Part shown: in pieces, positions 30,917 through 42,325 of the stretch
Layout: each line of letters opens with the position of its first letter
Position numbering within the stretch: position 1 is the first letter of the stretch
Source of the DNA: Tricholoma matsutake
Taxonomy: Eukaryota; Basidiomycota; Agaricomycetes; Agaricales; Tricholomataceae
DNA length: 64,000 bases
Direction: 5' to 3'
NCBI GenBank assembly: GCA_026075535.2
Contig: AP026539.1
Coordinates: 6,262,001-6,326,000, forward strand
The notes under the pieces: model-generated
The model's database searches: none
The model's input: only the letters and a program-made list of their open reading frames with translations
What the model was told of the DNA's origin: nothing
Made by a program: the position numbers and the translations under genes

Positions 30917-33794
30917 AGGTAGAGCAAATCCATACCCATCCAATGTTCAGGGTCTGTGACTGATGTGTGATGGGTGGGCTAGCGGAAGCACGTGAGATGC
31001 GCCAAACTGTCGACATTGACATTAAGTATGACTGGGCTACAATATTCAAAGAACAAATTAGAGGAAAGTTTACAATGGAGGGATATTACAAGTGTAGCAT
31101 AGTAGATCTTTGGAATATAGGATCACAATCCTGCTTTCACAAGGTCATCCATAACTGTTTCTGGCATCATCCAATGTCCTCTATACTTCCAGGATGCCCA
31201 GGCAGCCTGCTTCCCATCCAGACCATGATAATAAGCATTGATGAAGTGTCGAGACTGGCAAGCATATCTGTCAGTTGTGTGAGAGCCTTATCAGGCATCC
31301 ATCAGTCATCTGATGAGATTAACGTGCACTTTCGCATAATCTCCATGGGAACTGACTCAAGCGCTGACAACACATTTCTCTCAAGATCCTCTTCCTTGGA
31401 CGATGGGGGATACTGACAATACACCCACTTTGCATGCTCCCAGCACTGCTCGATGAAGTTGAGCTCGCAGTGGAACTTGGGCAAGAAGATTGCCTTGAAA
31501 CCTCTGGCCTTGCATGCGATCTTGATGGCAGACAGTTGATCAGTAAAATCTGGTTGGTTGTACAGCACGTGCGAGGACAGCAACGTGTAGCACCCATTGC
31601 GCACTTGAAATCTTTGCAGGATCCATTTAGCTTCGCCTCCTCAGTAAGTCCACATTCCTGCAAAAGCTTCATCATTCCTTTAAAAGTGCCCAGGACTGTC
31701 ATGCTTGGTGTGTCATAGAAATAATGCGGCTGGCCATTAGGAAGGATGCCAGGATTCATTTGCACAGTGCGTTTTTGAGGTTTTCCATTGGCAGTGTACT
31801 GAATCTTTCCATCGATGGTCACAGTGACATCTGCCCCAAAGTTCTTCGAGGGATTCTTTGTCATTTTGGTAGCTGTAGGGGCAGTGGCTGGCAATTTTGT
31901 GTGTGTAGTCGCATTATCATACATGAAGATATGTTGATCGTTGGGATAGTGTTTCTGGACAATGTCCATTGCAAGCTCCAACTGGAGAATGATCTCGGTG
32001 TTTGTGAAGTATCCATCTCGTGTTTTCCCTGCTTTAAAAATGACATGAGCAGATTCCTCTCCATCAGGGGATCACAACCACCCATAGTCTGCAGAAACAG
32101 TTGGCAACCATCAAGGATGCCCCCTCACCCTTCGCATGTGGAACTGCCTTTTCAGAGTTGTGAACCCAGCGCTTCTTCCGGTGATCATTGGCATAAAACG
32201 TGGACTCGTCATGGAACCAGACTACAAGCTGTTGTGGTTGTGGCCCCTCACCAACTTCCTCCTCCGTCCCATCCTGTGTCCAGGCATGCAAATTTGGCTC
32301 AAGCTCCTTCCATCGCGGCAGGAAGACCTTCTGGCGGTACTCAACCACATCATCTCATTCATGGCCATCCACATATTGCCCCGACAGCTCAAGTGTCCAT
32401 CGAAATCTGATCCAACTAGGCCAATTTCTTGTGGTCATTTCACTAATCCCTTTTTTCATCCCATATTGCTTTTGCACATCTGGCTGTGCCATGTAGTGAA
32501 CCACATCCATCGCAGAGATGTATTTACCAATTGATTGCAAATGAGTGAACAGTTCTTGCTTGAGGCCCTCATCGTCCACCCATGACTTATTCCAGGTGCC
32601 ATAGATATTTAATGGAAGGTCCTCAGTGTCTTTGATAAATGCAGAGGTCCACTCTTGGAGGTGTCGAGCAAACCACAGGCCCCTTTCTGCTGTGCATGCT
32701 ATATCCAGTGAGGCCACCATCCATTTCTTGTAGAATGGTGATTTGACATCAATGTATGCCCACAAGAATCACTGCATTGATTCAAGCTGGCTTTGCAGAA
32801 GTAGATCAAGGCACTTGTAGCCATTCCCAGTATCACACGGTGGATGAATGATTGCTTTGATCTTTGCATGTGCTGCCTGTGCAGCTTTGAGGGTGGGTGG
32901 CTCCCATCTCTTTTCCTTCGCATTGTCATGTGCCTCTCCCTCCCCATCTTCATCACTCATCCCGGGCTCATCTGGTTCATCTCCATATGCTTCTTCATCT
33001 TCCACATTTTCCCCAATATTTGAATCTTTGCTGGTGTCCATTGGATCTTCAAATGTGCTGTGAGGCAGCATGTCATCCATTTCCATAGGTGTCGGTTCTA
33101 CTGTGGCCTCATGTTCCACAATGGGTTCAGGATTCCAAGGCACAAAGAACTGGGCTGCAAACTCTTATACAGGTAGTGGTCCTTTTTGAGGTGGACTATT
33201 GGCTGATGTGCTTTCCCTTGAGATGGTCCACTGAAAGACAGAACTTTTGATTGTGTTAAAGAATGATGTCGCCCTGCTCTTCATTGTATTGAAAGAATTT
33301 GGGCTTGTTGGTTCTATCTGTTGAGAAGGTAAGCTGACTATTGGGTATTTGCAAAGAGATGTTTGCTCACATTCTCTTTCATAGCATCATCAATCTCAGG
33401 TTCAGGTGTGGTTTGTTGTTTCTTCTTCTTTGAAAAGTTTCCTAGGTTGAGGAGGTTCCTGAGCTTTTGCTTCTTTAATCTAGGCATTGTTTAGCACCCA
33501 AGACAGAGTGTTCCAGTGTTGATGAGGCCGGCCCATTGGATGCAATTTAATTACATCACATGGTCATAGCTATTTGCTTCGACTTATCCAGTCTTTATTT
33601 AATAACAACTCTTTGGCTTCATATCTCAAAAAAGTGAGACCCATGAAATTCTTGAAACATGAAAAGAAAATTTTTGTGGGTCATCGATCTCTGGTAAAGT
33701 GCTCATAGTAATTAGAGTTTCAATTTCTTGAGATTGTCACACAAAATCACACCACAGCCACAAGACATTGGATGGGCATGGATTTGCTCTACCT
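30917..33794. mobile_element. Tc1/mariner-type DNA transposon, degraded
   Basis: 2,878-bp element. Terminal inverted repeats of about 30 bp start AGGTAGAGCAAATCCAT at 30917 and at 33794 (reverse complement), with one mismatch inside. Each end is flanked by TA (30915-30916 and 33795-33796), the duplication made by Tc1/mariner transposases. It holds one minus-strand transposase gene (33487-31302). It inserted into a satellite unit, so it is younger than that unit. Confidence 0.8.
31302..33487 (-). pseudogene. DDE transposase of Tc1/mariner type
   Basis: Start MPRLKKQKLRNLLNLG at ATG 33487, probable intron near 33380-33180, then an acidic stretch (EDEEAYGDEPDEPGMSDEDG) and a DNA-binding half (WAYIDVKSPFYKKWM, KKGISEMTTRNWPSW). 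The catalytic half has WFHDESTFYAND (first Asp), HIFMYDNATTH (second Asp) and FLPKFHCELNFIEQCWEHAK (Glu), a DD-E RNase-H-fold transposase. Lesions: TGA at 32771-32769, 32357-32355 and 32074-32072, a TAA near 33160, frameshifts near 32100 and 31630. The catalytic residues survive, but the protein cannot be made. It would cut and join the element ends at TA sites. Confidence 0.75.
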
Positions 33795-33796
33795 TA

Positions 33797-36529
33797 TCTG
33801 ATATGAGTTCCAATTCAACACTCGATTCTCATCTTTTTTCCACTTCCCATTTACTCAGCATCCAAGGCTACAACCACCTGCCACTAGTCGATGATACGCT
33901 TTGTTTCAATCTGCCCTGATTTTGCCAACATTCAGGTTGACTGGTGGCTGTTGGGCGCCATGTTTGGGAACTGTGGTCTCCTAATTCTGCCCAAGTTATG
34001 TTCTATCCTGGAGTTCCTCCCGCAGATTTCCAGTTAGTGTGTCTTTCAGATGAGATGCAGCGAAGATATGATGGTCATCTGGGCAGGTATGACTATACAG
34101 TCTCACCACAACTGCTGTCTGCACAACACCCATGGTGCATATTTATCCTGCAACAGGAGTTGGGCTTCAAGCAACAGTCTGAGTATCCAGAATTTGCCCT
34201 CTTGCACCAGAATTGGTGGAGTACATCCTCAGAAGAAGGGTTCATTTCTACGGAATGGATAGATGCTTTGATGTTTTGACTGAACCACCTCAATGCCGAG
34301 ATGTCAAGTTGCTCAGAACTCACGGCTTGTCGAGTGGATCTATGGGAGAGTCGACTGCTATCCCCTTCGGTTGACGAGGTTGTCACCCTGAGACACATCC
34401 GATCTTTTGCTATCGCTGTTGATTGCATTGCCTGGCTCCATCATCCAATCAAAGATCACTGCCTGGCTCATCATGGCAAGGTTGGTTTTGGCTGACCCGG
34501 TGACGTTGAATATGGTGCAGAAGGGAACCATTCCACCTGCATGTGAGGATTATATTGGGGCATGGCTTAACAGTTCAGATGAATGCGATGCTATATGGGC
34601 GATGGGCAAAGGCATGCCCTGTTTTGTGCCTACTCATCATGCCATCATGAAATCAGGTTCCAGAATTTAGTTTTATGTGGGCTGTCAAATGGTTGTGCTG
34701 GTAGTGTTTGAGTCATTCCATAGAACCCAGGCTTTACATATGGCTCCTTGCATCGCAGCTCAGTGCCTTAATCATGTTGCTCATCAGCCTCCATATTGAC
34801 ATGCCTTGCCTTTCGGACAGCCTGAGCCTCAAGCCCGGAAGCTTGCGGATGTTGACAAGATATGTGCAGCGAGAGAACCCACCGACCACCTTCCACCTCT
34901 GCTGCTGCCAGATCATAGGACTGAGGGCTTGTTGAAGACATTTTTGGTGACTTCTATCTCCGAGTTCTTGTCTGTGCAGTGACACTCACCTGGAGAACCA
35001 ATCTTCCTTCCCGCAGGATGGTGGGTCTTTCGTCTCAGGATGTCCCGCTAATGCTTGGACAGGCTGGGCATTCACAGTATGACACCTGCAGAGAAGGGAT
35101 AATCAATTCTTAGCAATCTGCAACACCTCTGTGTGTGCCTGCTTGAGCCACCCCCAGGCTGCAAATTCAACCTATAGACTCTACCTGTCAAGATGGGTGG
35201 CACCAAAGGTGCTAGAAGGTCTGAGTGAGAAACCTGTTTTGGCAATGATGACCACCCGTCGTGTCATGGATACCTTGCCAATGACTGGGAGAAAGTAATA
35301 TGTAACTTTTGTTGCGCGTTATTCTCTGGAGATGCCCCAAATTCATCAAACACTATGCAATATGTGAGTATTGAGTATGTAATACTTTGACGTGAGTATG
35401 GCCATTTTAGGAGTTACTTTCCACTCATCCAATCTTGCACCGTCACTTGCAATGGCATTGGCACAAATTATGTGGAATGGCCTCTATGCTTCTCAGCCGG
35501 GTAAATGGGCTTTCGCAGAGGAGCAAATCCAGGCCCATTACTTGAGGTTTATATCTATACTGGGCGCGGCCGATTGTGCAAGTGTTAGGTATGTAACTTA
35601 CACTTTTCTCTCCCATTTTGTGCTCAAATATCTCCAGGCCTATGGGCTGGCATGGCGAAAGTGGCAACATGCTAGAAGGCGGTCATATAACTGTTGATTT
35701 TCAACTTCCCAGTGACCAACATTTGACCACCCGACATGTATACCAGATTGATGATGTGTACTGATGGGAGGACTTGAGCAGTGGTGGTAGGGGAAAGACA
35801 AACTTGGCAGATGTTTTGTGGACAGCGGGAGGACTTGGGTGCCAGTGGCAGGGGGAAAAAGACAAACTTGCCAGATGCTTTGCAGACAGTGGGGTGGTGG
35901 TAAGTGGACATCAGGCGACTGCCTTTTTCGATGTTTTGGACATGACTATACGTTCTCAATGTATCTTGCTGTTTGTTTATGTGCCATTGGTTATGTTCTA
36001 CCATGTCAGTTTCTTTTGTTGCATTTTCCATGTACTTAGATTTGTCTTTGCTTTGGACATACCAGAATGCAACTTCTCTGTGTGCCAGGTACTCAACACA
36101 GGCGATGTTGGGCACGAGCAGCGTCATCAGCTCCTTATAGTATGTCTATCTATCTTTCCCTCCCTTACCACCTGATAAACCACCTTCATCACAGACCAAA
36201 GCCTGTCCAGGCTGGTGGCACGCAGAGGTCAGACCACCGAGTCTATGTACAGCGTGGGGTTGGTGTTCATCATCTACAAGTAACTCATGAGTCCAACAAT
36301 GCAATCTCAGCCTCTGTTGATTAAATTCACCAGGATCATGTCCATTTTTTGCTTATCATCATGTCTTTTCCATTGTTCTAATTGATCTTGATGGTAGAAT
36401 ATAGGCGCTCAACACTTCTACATTGTATATTTTCTACAAACTCGCTGGATCTCATGTATGTATCGTTTGTTACTGAGTCATGGAATCTGAAGCTCACTTG
36501 TATACTTTCTGTGCAGTCTGGATTTTGTC
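33797..36529. other. Repeat sea, unrecognised ORF fragments
   Basis: Plus-strand pieces at 33944-34279, 34407-34670 and 35392-35697 have protein-like composition; the last has an intron-like break (GTATGT near 35589) before AYGLAWRKWQHARRR. They may be exons of one decayed gene, but I recognise no family. About 35765-35895 holds two tandem copies of a GGGGGAAAGACAAACTTGGCAGATG-like segment. Nothing else is supported. Confidence 0.3.
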
Positions 36530-37450
36530 CATGGTAGTTCTGCCAGTTCCAGTATATGCAAGCCTCACGCTGACATGCATTGAGTTTGGGACTACATCTA
36601 CAAGATGTTATCCATCCCCTTCGGTGCCAGGCAAGTCATGGCTCGCTTTCCAGAGGCTATCCTTTCCCCTCGTTCTTTTCTACTCTGCAATGACACTAGT
36701 TTACTTTGTCAAATTTGCCTCTGGTTGTTAGTGGATGATATCTGCTGGGGGAGAGCTTTGGTTATGTCTGACTACATGGTAAGTCAGCTTATCTTTGCTC
36801 AGCAAGCTGTTTCTCATTATCTCCTCCAGTTTCAATGACTATTATGGATCCGCTCTTGTTTTTCTTGCAAAGACTGTCATATTCTTACTCCAAAGTCCCA
36901 GCAGTCATAGCACACACAAATACCTCACACCGTTGAGCATTGAGTACTGCAAGTCAAACATCACAGTGGTACTTCCAAGTATGCAACGTACAAAGTCCTG
37001 CTTAGCTGCAACAATTTGCAAAAACCTCACGCTGATATGCGTTGAGTTTGGGACCTACATCTGCAAGCTGGTATCCATCCCCTTTTGTGCCAGGCAACCA
37101 GTGTTTTTCTTGTGATGATTGTGTCATATTCTCCATGTCATACCCACTGGCGATCTGACTGGCTTTCTAGGTGCCCTCATTGGCACCTGTTCTTCTCTAC
37201 TTTTGATGAGTTTGCCTCTTGGTTGCTAGTCTGGTTATCTGCTGGGCGCAATTATTAGTTATGGGTTATGTCTGACTATGTGGTAAGTCAGTTCATATTT
37301 GCTCAGCAAGCTGTTTCTCATTATCTCCTTCAAGTGCAATGACTGCTATCAATCCCTTTCAGTGGCAGGCAACTCATGTTTTTCTTGGGACGATTGTGTT
37401 GCATTCCTACTCCCCAGCTCTGGCCATCACAGCATTCTCAAACCCCTCAT
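36530..37450. repeat. Satellite-like family, block 3
   Basis: Units near 36535-36760, 36905-37110 and partial ones around 37280-37450, plus strand, with GTTCTGCCAGTTCCAG, GTTATCCATCCCCTTCGG and GCCAGGCAA. They share the AGGCTATCCTT...TTTCTACTCTGC extension with the large inverted repeat arms (21170 region), so the repeat unit is longer than the satellite core here. Confidence 0.7.
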
Positions 37451-38840
37451 GCCGTCTGCGTTTATGTCAGGTTTTCAACCAAAGAATTCCAAATTCCTAC
37501 CAACAGATTCACACAATCGTGGGATTGAAACCTTATGCCGATGTGTTGAGTGTAGTGCATTGATCCACAATGTTTTCGACTTGCTGTTTACATCTTATAT
37601 CTCACTCCCCATCTTACTTGGCATTGGGCGCCATAAGACATGTGATGTTGGTGTTGGACAAAGTTTGTTGTGGCTGAATTGGTGGAGTCCACTGCGCATG
37701 GCATGTTAGCACTCCTGGTGATGCTCAGGTGGCAGAAGCTGAGTGTGTGTGATATATCCTCAGCATAGAGTATGCCGGTGCATGCCTCTGCATAGAGCCC
37801 TACTGCATACCTATTGACTTCCACTTCCATCCCAGTCTGAACCTGAATGCAGTGCTGCTGGGGTTGAGGAGGAGCTCCAGCTACTAAGGTGGCTGCAAAT
37901 TGTTATCAAGACATAGATGTTGTTGGAGACAATGATATCATTTACCACGAGAAGGTCAATATGGAGTAAGACGACAAGGAAGTGGGTTCCAACACAGGCA
38001 TTCTTTCACTACTTCGCCCACAATGGCAAACAAAATTGACACCCTATGTACTCCTCCCTCTCTATGTTGTCTATGGCAGAGATACTGGGTCACAGTGACT
38101 CTTGACCTTGTCTTCCATCCGCGGGAGAGAGGGAGGATGTATGACATGCATAGGCCACCTACCATAGCCATTAATCAGATCCTAGATGCTAATCATACTT
38201 CTTTGGTAGGAGGATAACAGAGCAATCCAATTTCATCTGCACCTGCCACTGCCACTCTAACATCCACTATAAGAATATTCCCTATGTGGAGGTGGCAGAC
38301 ATCATTCCTGACTTTCACCATCAGGGACGCGGACAGGCAGCCGCTCACAGGAGAGTCAGTTTCTAGTCTTGAGGTTCATAGAGAACGACGTGGTGGTTCT
38401 TAAAGAGTGGGATAAGTGTGACCATGAAGCAGAGAAAGTGGGAGTAACAAGCAGTGCCTCAAACATGAGTGCCAGCGCTATCTATATCACATTCAACAGC
38501 AGAATGCACATCAAAATGCTCTGCTACTTCATCATTACCAACAGGTACATTCTGTCCCTCCAAACTAACTGCGCTATTGCATTCAAGGGCCGTACCACCA
38601 CTACAGTCTTCACCACCACCGTATTTTGTACCATCACCGGACCCAATGTTGGGACTTCCCAAAAGGCTCAACAGCCTCTGTCTATGATAGCACTAACTAA
38701 CACTCAACAGAGAATATTTATCTGTCTCCCTCAAGCCACCGGAAAGTCGACAAATTAAATGCCATATCGCATGACTCGTACACTGGTGTCACCCATGTCT
38801 ACGCTCGCCAAATTGTTGACGGCCTTGAGATCGCTGATGG
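37451..38840. other. Repeat sea, no gene supported
   Basis: Frames at 37588-37830 (minus), 38023-38217 and 38369-38758 (plus) have no recognisable motifs. Probably decayed mobile-element sequence. Confidence 0.3.
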
Positions 38841-39935
38841 TGTTTGCAAATCTCACGTGGACATGCGTTGAGCTTGGGACCTGTGTCTACGAGGTTATCT
38901 AGACCCTTTGGTGACAGGCAGGTCTTGTTTTTCTTGTGATAATTGTGTGTTATTCTTACCCTCGGCAGTTACAGTACATTCAAACCCTTCACACCATTGA
39001 GCATTGAGCACCAGAACACAATTCTTCCACCTAAAGTTCTTGCAAGCATGATGAAGTCCTGCTTGTCGTGACACTGTAACAGTTTGCAAATCTCACACGG
39101 ACATGTGTTGAGCTTGGGACCTGCATCTACGAGGTGTTATCGAGACCCTTTGGCGACAGGTAGGTCTTGTTTTTCTTGTGATAAGTGTGTGGTATTCTTG
39201 CCCTCAGTGGTTACAGTACATTCAAACCCCTCACACCGTTGAACATTGAGCACCGCACGGAGAATGTCACGGTAGTTCTGCCATTTCCAGTTCTTTCCAT
39301 TATGCAAGCCTCACGCTGATATGCGTTGAGTATGGGTATATCTCCAAGCTGTTATCCATCCCCTTCAGCGCCAGGCAACTCTTCATTTCAAGTTCTTCAA
39401 CCTGCAACTTCATTCTTACTTGATGCACTCAAGGACAACAAGTCTGAGCAAGGACACTTGCAAACACATTTACTGGAGATGAACCTTGTCCACACTGCTC
39501 AGGTTTCCAACACTATTCTTGGCAACAAGATGTTCACACATTATGACCAACCTTGGATTGCCGACCTTTGCGAGACAGCTGGTTGAAACCCCTCACGCCA
39601 TTGAGCGTTGAGCACTCAAACATCACGCTAGTTCTATTGGTTACTGTGAGACTGCAACAGTTGTTACTTATCACGCTATATGCATTGAGTTTGGGACCAA
39701 CATCTACAAGCTGTTATCCATCCCCTTTGGTACCAGGCAACCCTAAGTCCAGGCAGTTACAACATGCTGAACCCTCACACCATGGAGCGTTGAGCACCGC
39801 ATGTACAATGTCATGGTAGTTCTGCCATTTCATACCTCACGTTGATATGCATTGAGTTTGGGACCTTCATCTACAAGCTGTTATCCATTCCCTTTGGTGC
39901 CAGGCAATTCTTTGTTTTCAAGTTCTTCCAAGTAG
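38840..39935. repeat. Satellite-like family, block 4
   Basis: Four to five units, plus strand, both subtypes: GGACATGCGTTGAGCTTGG at 38860, AGGTCTTGTTTTTCTTGTG at 38920 and 39161, ACATCTACAAGCTGTTATCC at 39700 and a shorter copy at 39866. One interruption (39395-39580) is unique sequence. Confidence 0.75.
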
Positions 39936-40109
39936 TAGCTGACCAGTTACATACAAAATACAACTGCAAATTTTACTGATAAGACCAAGCCACTGGATGT
40001 TATCGCATGAGTGACCCTCCAAGCGTCCATTGTGCCCATATGCATTGAGTGAGTCCCCATGGGAGTCGCTCATCGCATGATCATCGACGCGATGAGTGGG
40101 GCAATTGAT

Positions 40110-40520
40110 GTATCTTTTTGTGTTTCCCATGGAAAAATGTCACATGTTTTCTCAATTCATGTTTCTCTGGGAAACACGTGTAATGTTTCTGAAGCGTATT
40201 TCCGATACATAAACTATAAGGTTTTTCAACAGACACATGCATGGATCCTTGATACATTTATTTCTTAGGAACATGGTAAGAAAAATGTAACAAATTTTTA
40301 AAGTAAACAATATGGAAACACTTTCCATTTTTTCTACCTGTTTCTTAGAGAAAAATTCTTGGATAAATGTTTGATTTTTTAAATTAAAACAGCTGACAAA
40401 CATGATTCATGTTTTTAAGATTTCACCTGTGAATACTTTCTACATATTTCTCATGGAAACATGGATCAGAAATCTCAAAACACATATCCTGATCCATGTT
40501 TCCAGAGGAAACAGCACCTA
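40110..40520. repeat. GTTTC...GAAAC palindrome cluster
   Basis: About ten short imperfect palindromes of the form (T)GTTTC-N3..8-GAAAC(A), such as GTTTCCCATGGAAAA, GTTTCTCTGGGAAACAC, TTTCTCATGGAAACATGG and GTTTCCAGAGGAAACAGC, packed into 410 bp. Its right edge coincides with the point where the KDZ gene is cut off. Probably a short inserted element or simple-repeat expansion. Confidence 0.6.
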
Positions 40521-42187
40521 GCCCCAGCAGTGTAGCCATATATCAGTATCAGAGTTTTTCTGCTGAACATGATCAGCTTTGAAATTCCCATCGGCCATGA
40601 ATATGCATTTAAAAACAAATCTGAAATCCATAGTATCATTTTAGATGCCACTGCACCAAGGTATTTTGACACCCACCGGTTCGCATCATCCTTCCAATTT
40701 TCTGGTATATTAATGCCTACTTGAGGACAGGCTGGACAGAAATTGGCAAGTGATCCTGGTTCAGGATTCAAAGGATCTCTTTGATTGTGTCCATACCCTG
40801 CCCACTTCAATCTTTTCATCCAATGCCATAAGTGGGACATGCACTGAAGCTCATGGTAGAGATTGACCACTTCAGCAGGCCTCATCGGCAATGTTACATG
40901 CCGAATCAGCTGGTAAAACTGATAGGCCAATGTCTTTAATTCCAGATTACAGAGCCAAAAATGGTCTAGGACCTGCATGGTGAACAGAGTCCATATGTTG
41001 GTGAAGCTTGTGGGTGGTTACCAGGTCCAAGGGAATTCGGTGTTCCCCCTGACACTGGCAGGTAACCATCGCTAAGTGATGTATTCCATTTGTATGGACC
41101 ACACAAATATAACTGTTGTTCAGGGCATCAGCAGCAGGTACAGCATCGGCAGCTGGGATGGCATCAGCAGTTTGATTAGGATTAGGCAAATATGGTTGAA
41201 ACCCATGGAGGTCATCATCGACATGCTCAACTTCAGATTTGTCATTGCCATCAAAGAAGTCTTGGAAACCATTCTCAACATCAATATTCCCCTTCCCTTG
41301 ATGCCCTTTGGCATCAAGGTGATTAAAAAATGCTGAGTCGGCCCCAGTTTCATCTTTGGCCCAGTTGTCAGCCTGAGACTCATTATAGGTGTTCGAGGTT
41401 GAGTCAGGTGAAGAGGGCTGGTGCTGCTGCCAGTGCCGGTGCCGTTGCTGATCATTTGCCTGCCAATTGGCTGACTCTTGCTCTGCTTTATCCTTCACAT
41501 CTTCAAATGTCTCCAGATATTTCAATTGGAAGTTCAGAGTGTTGCAAATCGGCTGATCCATCTGGTGCTGGACTAAAATGTATGTGCCAACCTCCCATAG
41601 CTCAGCCCGGCAGAAGTGCATGCCAGTCCAGCATTCAATGCAATAGAAGGGATTTTGCCTGTGGGTTACACGCATGCATGTGCGGCAAAGCATGCTTCCC
41701 AGTGAACAATCAACACATTGCCAAATTGCCCATTTATTGAATGGACAGTGGTTGCAAACTTGTTTGTCAACCGACCATGCCTGCTGAGTGAGGTATGCTT
41801 GCAGCAATTCATCTACTTGTCCCACAAACTCCAGTACATAGTCTCGCTGTCTCTATTATTTGTATATGAGCCTTGCTCCATAAGCAATCAGTGTCAGAAA
41901 CTAACCATGCCAATGTGTGGCCGAGTCAGCTCGGCGGCCACCTGAGGTTCTTGCATGTCCCATTCTGGAGCAACATTGGGATTATCCTGTATAACAGAAT
42001 TTGATTGACCCAGTTCTTCCACTGCAGTCAGGGGGACCTTGATGTGCTTTGTTTTTGGTCCATGTTTCGTGTTGACCTCAACTTCTACATGTGTAACAGT
42101 ATGAACTGCATCGTCATTGTCCTCATGCAGGGGGGCATTCTTCTTTGATCTTCTCTTTTGCTTGTAAGGAACTCTTGTTAGGCTCAT
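40500..42187 (-). pseudogene. KDZ-transposase-associated CxC2 protein, truncated
   Basis: Minus strand. Exon 1 from ATG 42187 (MSLTRVPYKQKRRSKK), intron starting GTTAGT and ending TGGAG, then FVGQVDELLQAYLTQQAW. The CxC2 cysteine cluster follows: CNHCPFNKWAIWQCVDC, MLCRTCMRVTHRQNPFYCIE, W.GMHFCRAELWEVG. After a Gln/Asn-rich insertion come LVTTHKLHQHMDSVHHAG, FWLCNLELKTLAYQFYQL and SLANFCPACPQVGINIPENW, the conserved lead-in to KDZ transposases. In a shifted frame the first catalytic block ADGNFKADHV is seen near 40585, and homology stops at about 40510 beside the GTTTC repeats. The rest of the catalytic domain is missing. KDZ elements are large Agaricomycete DNA transposons. Confidence 0.8.
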
Positions 42188-42325
42188 GATGATTTAGGGT
42201 GAGTCACAATAACACCCAATTATTGATGGGGGTATTGTACTATCGACCTCGTGTGATCCTCATGTCAATGATATGTTTTATGTCAATGACAAGAATGATT
42301 CTTTCCTTCACATCAGTCCCCCCCA

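Noticed and set aside
20275..39935. CRISPR array
   Set aside because: Units are about 230 bp, diverged and in both orientations, with no short direct repeats and unique spacers; the genome is eukaryotic.
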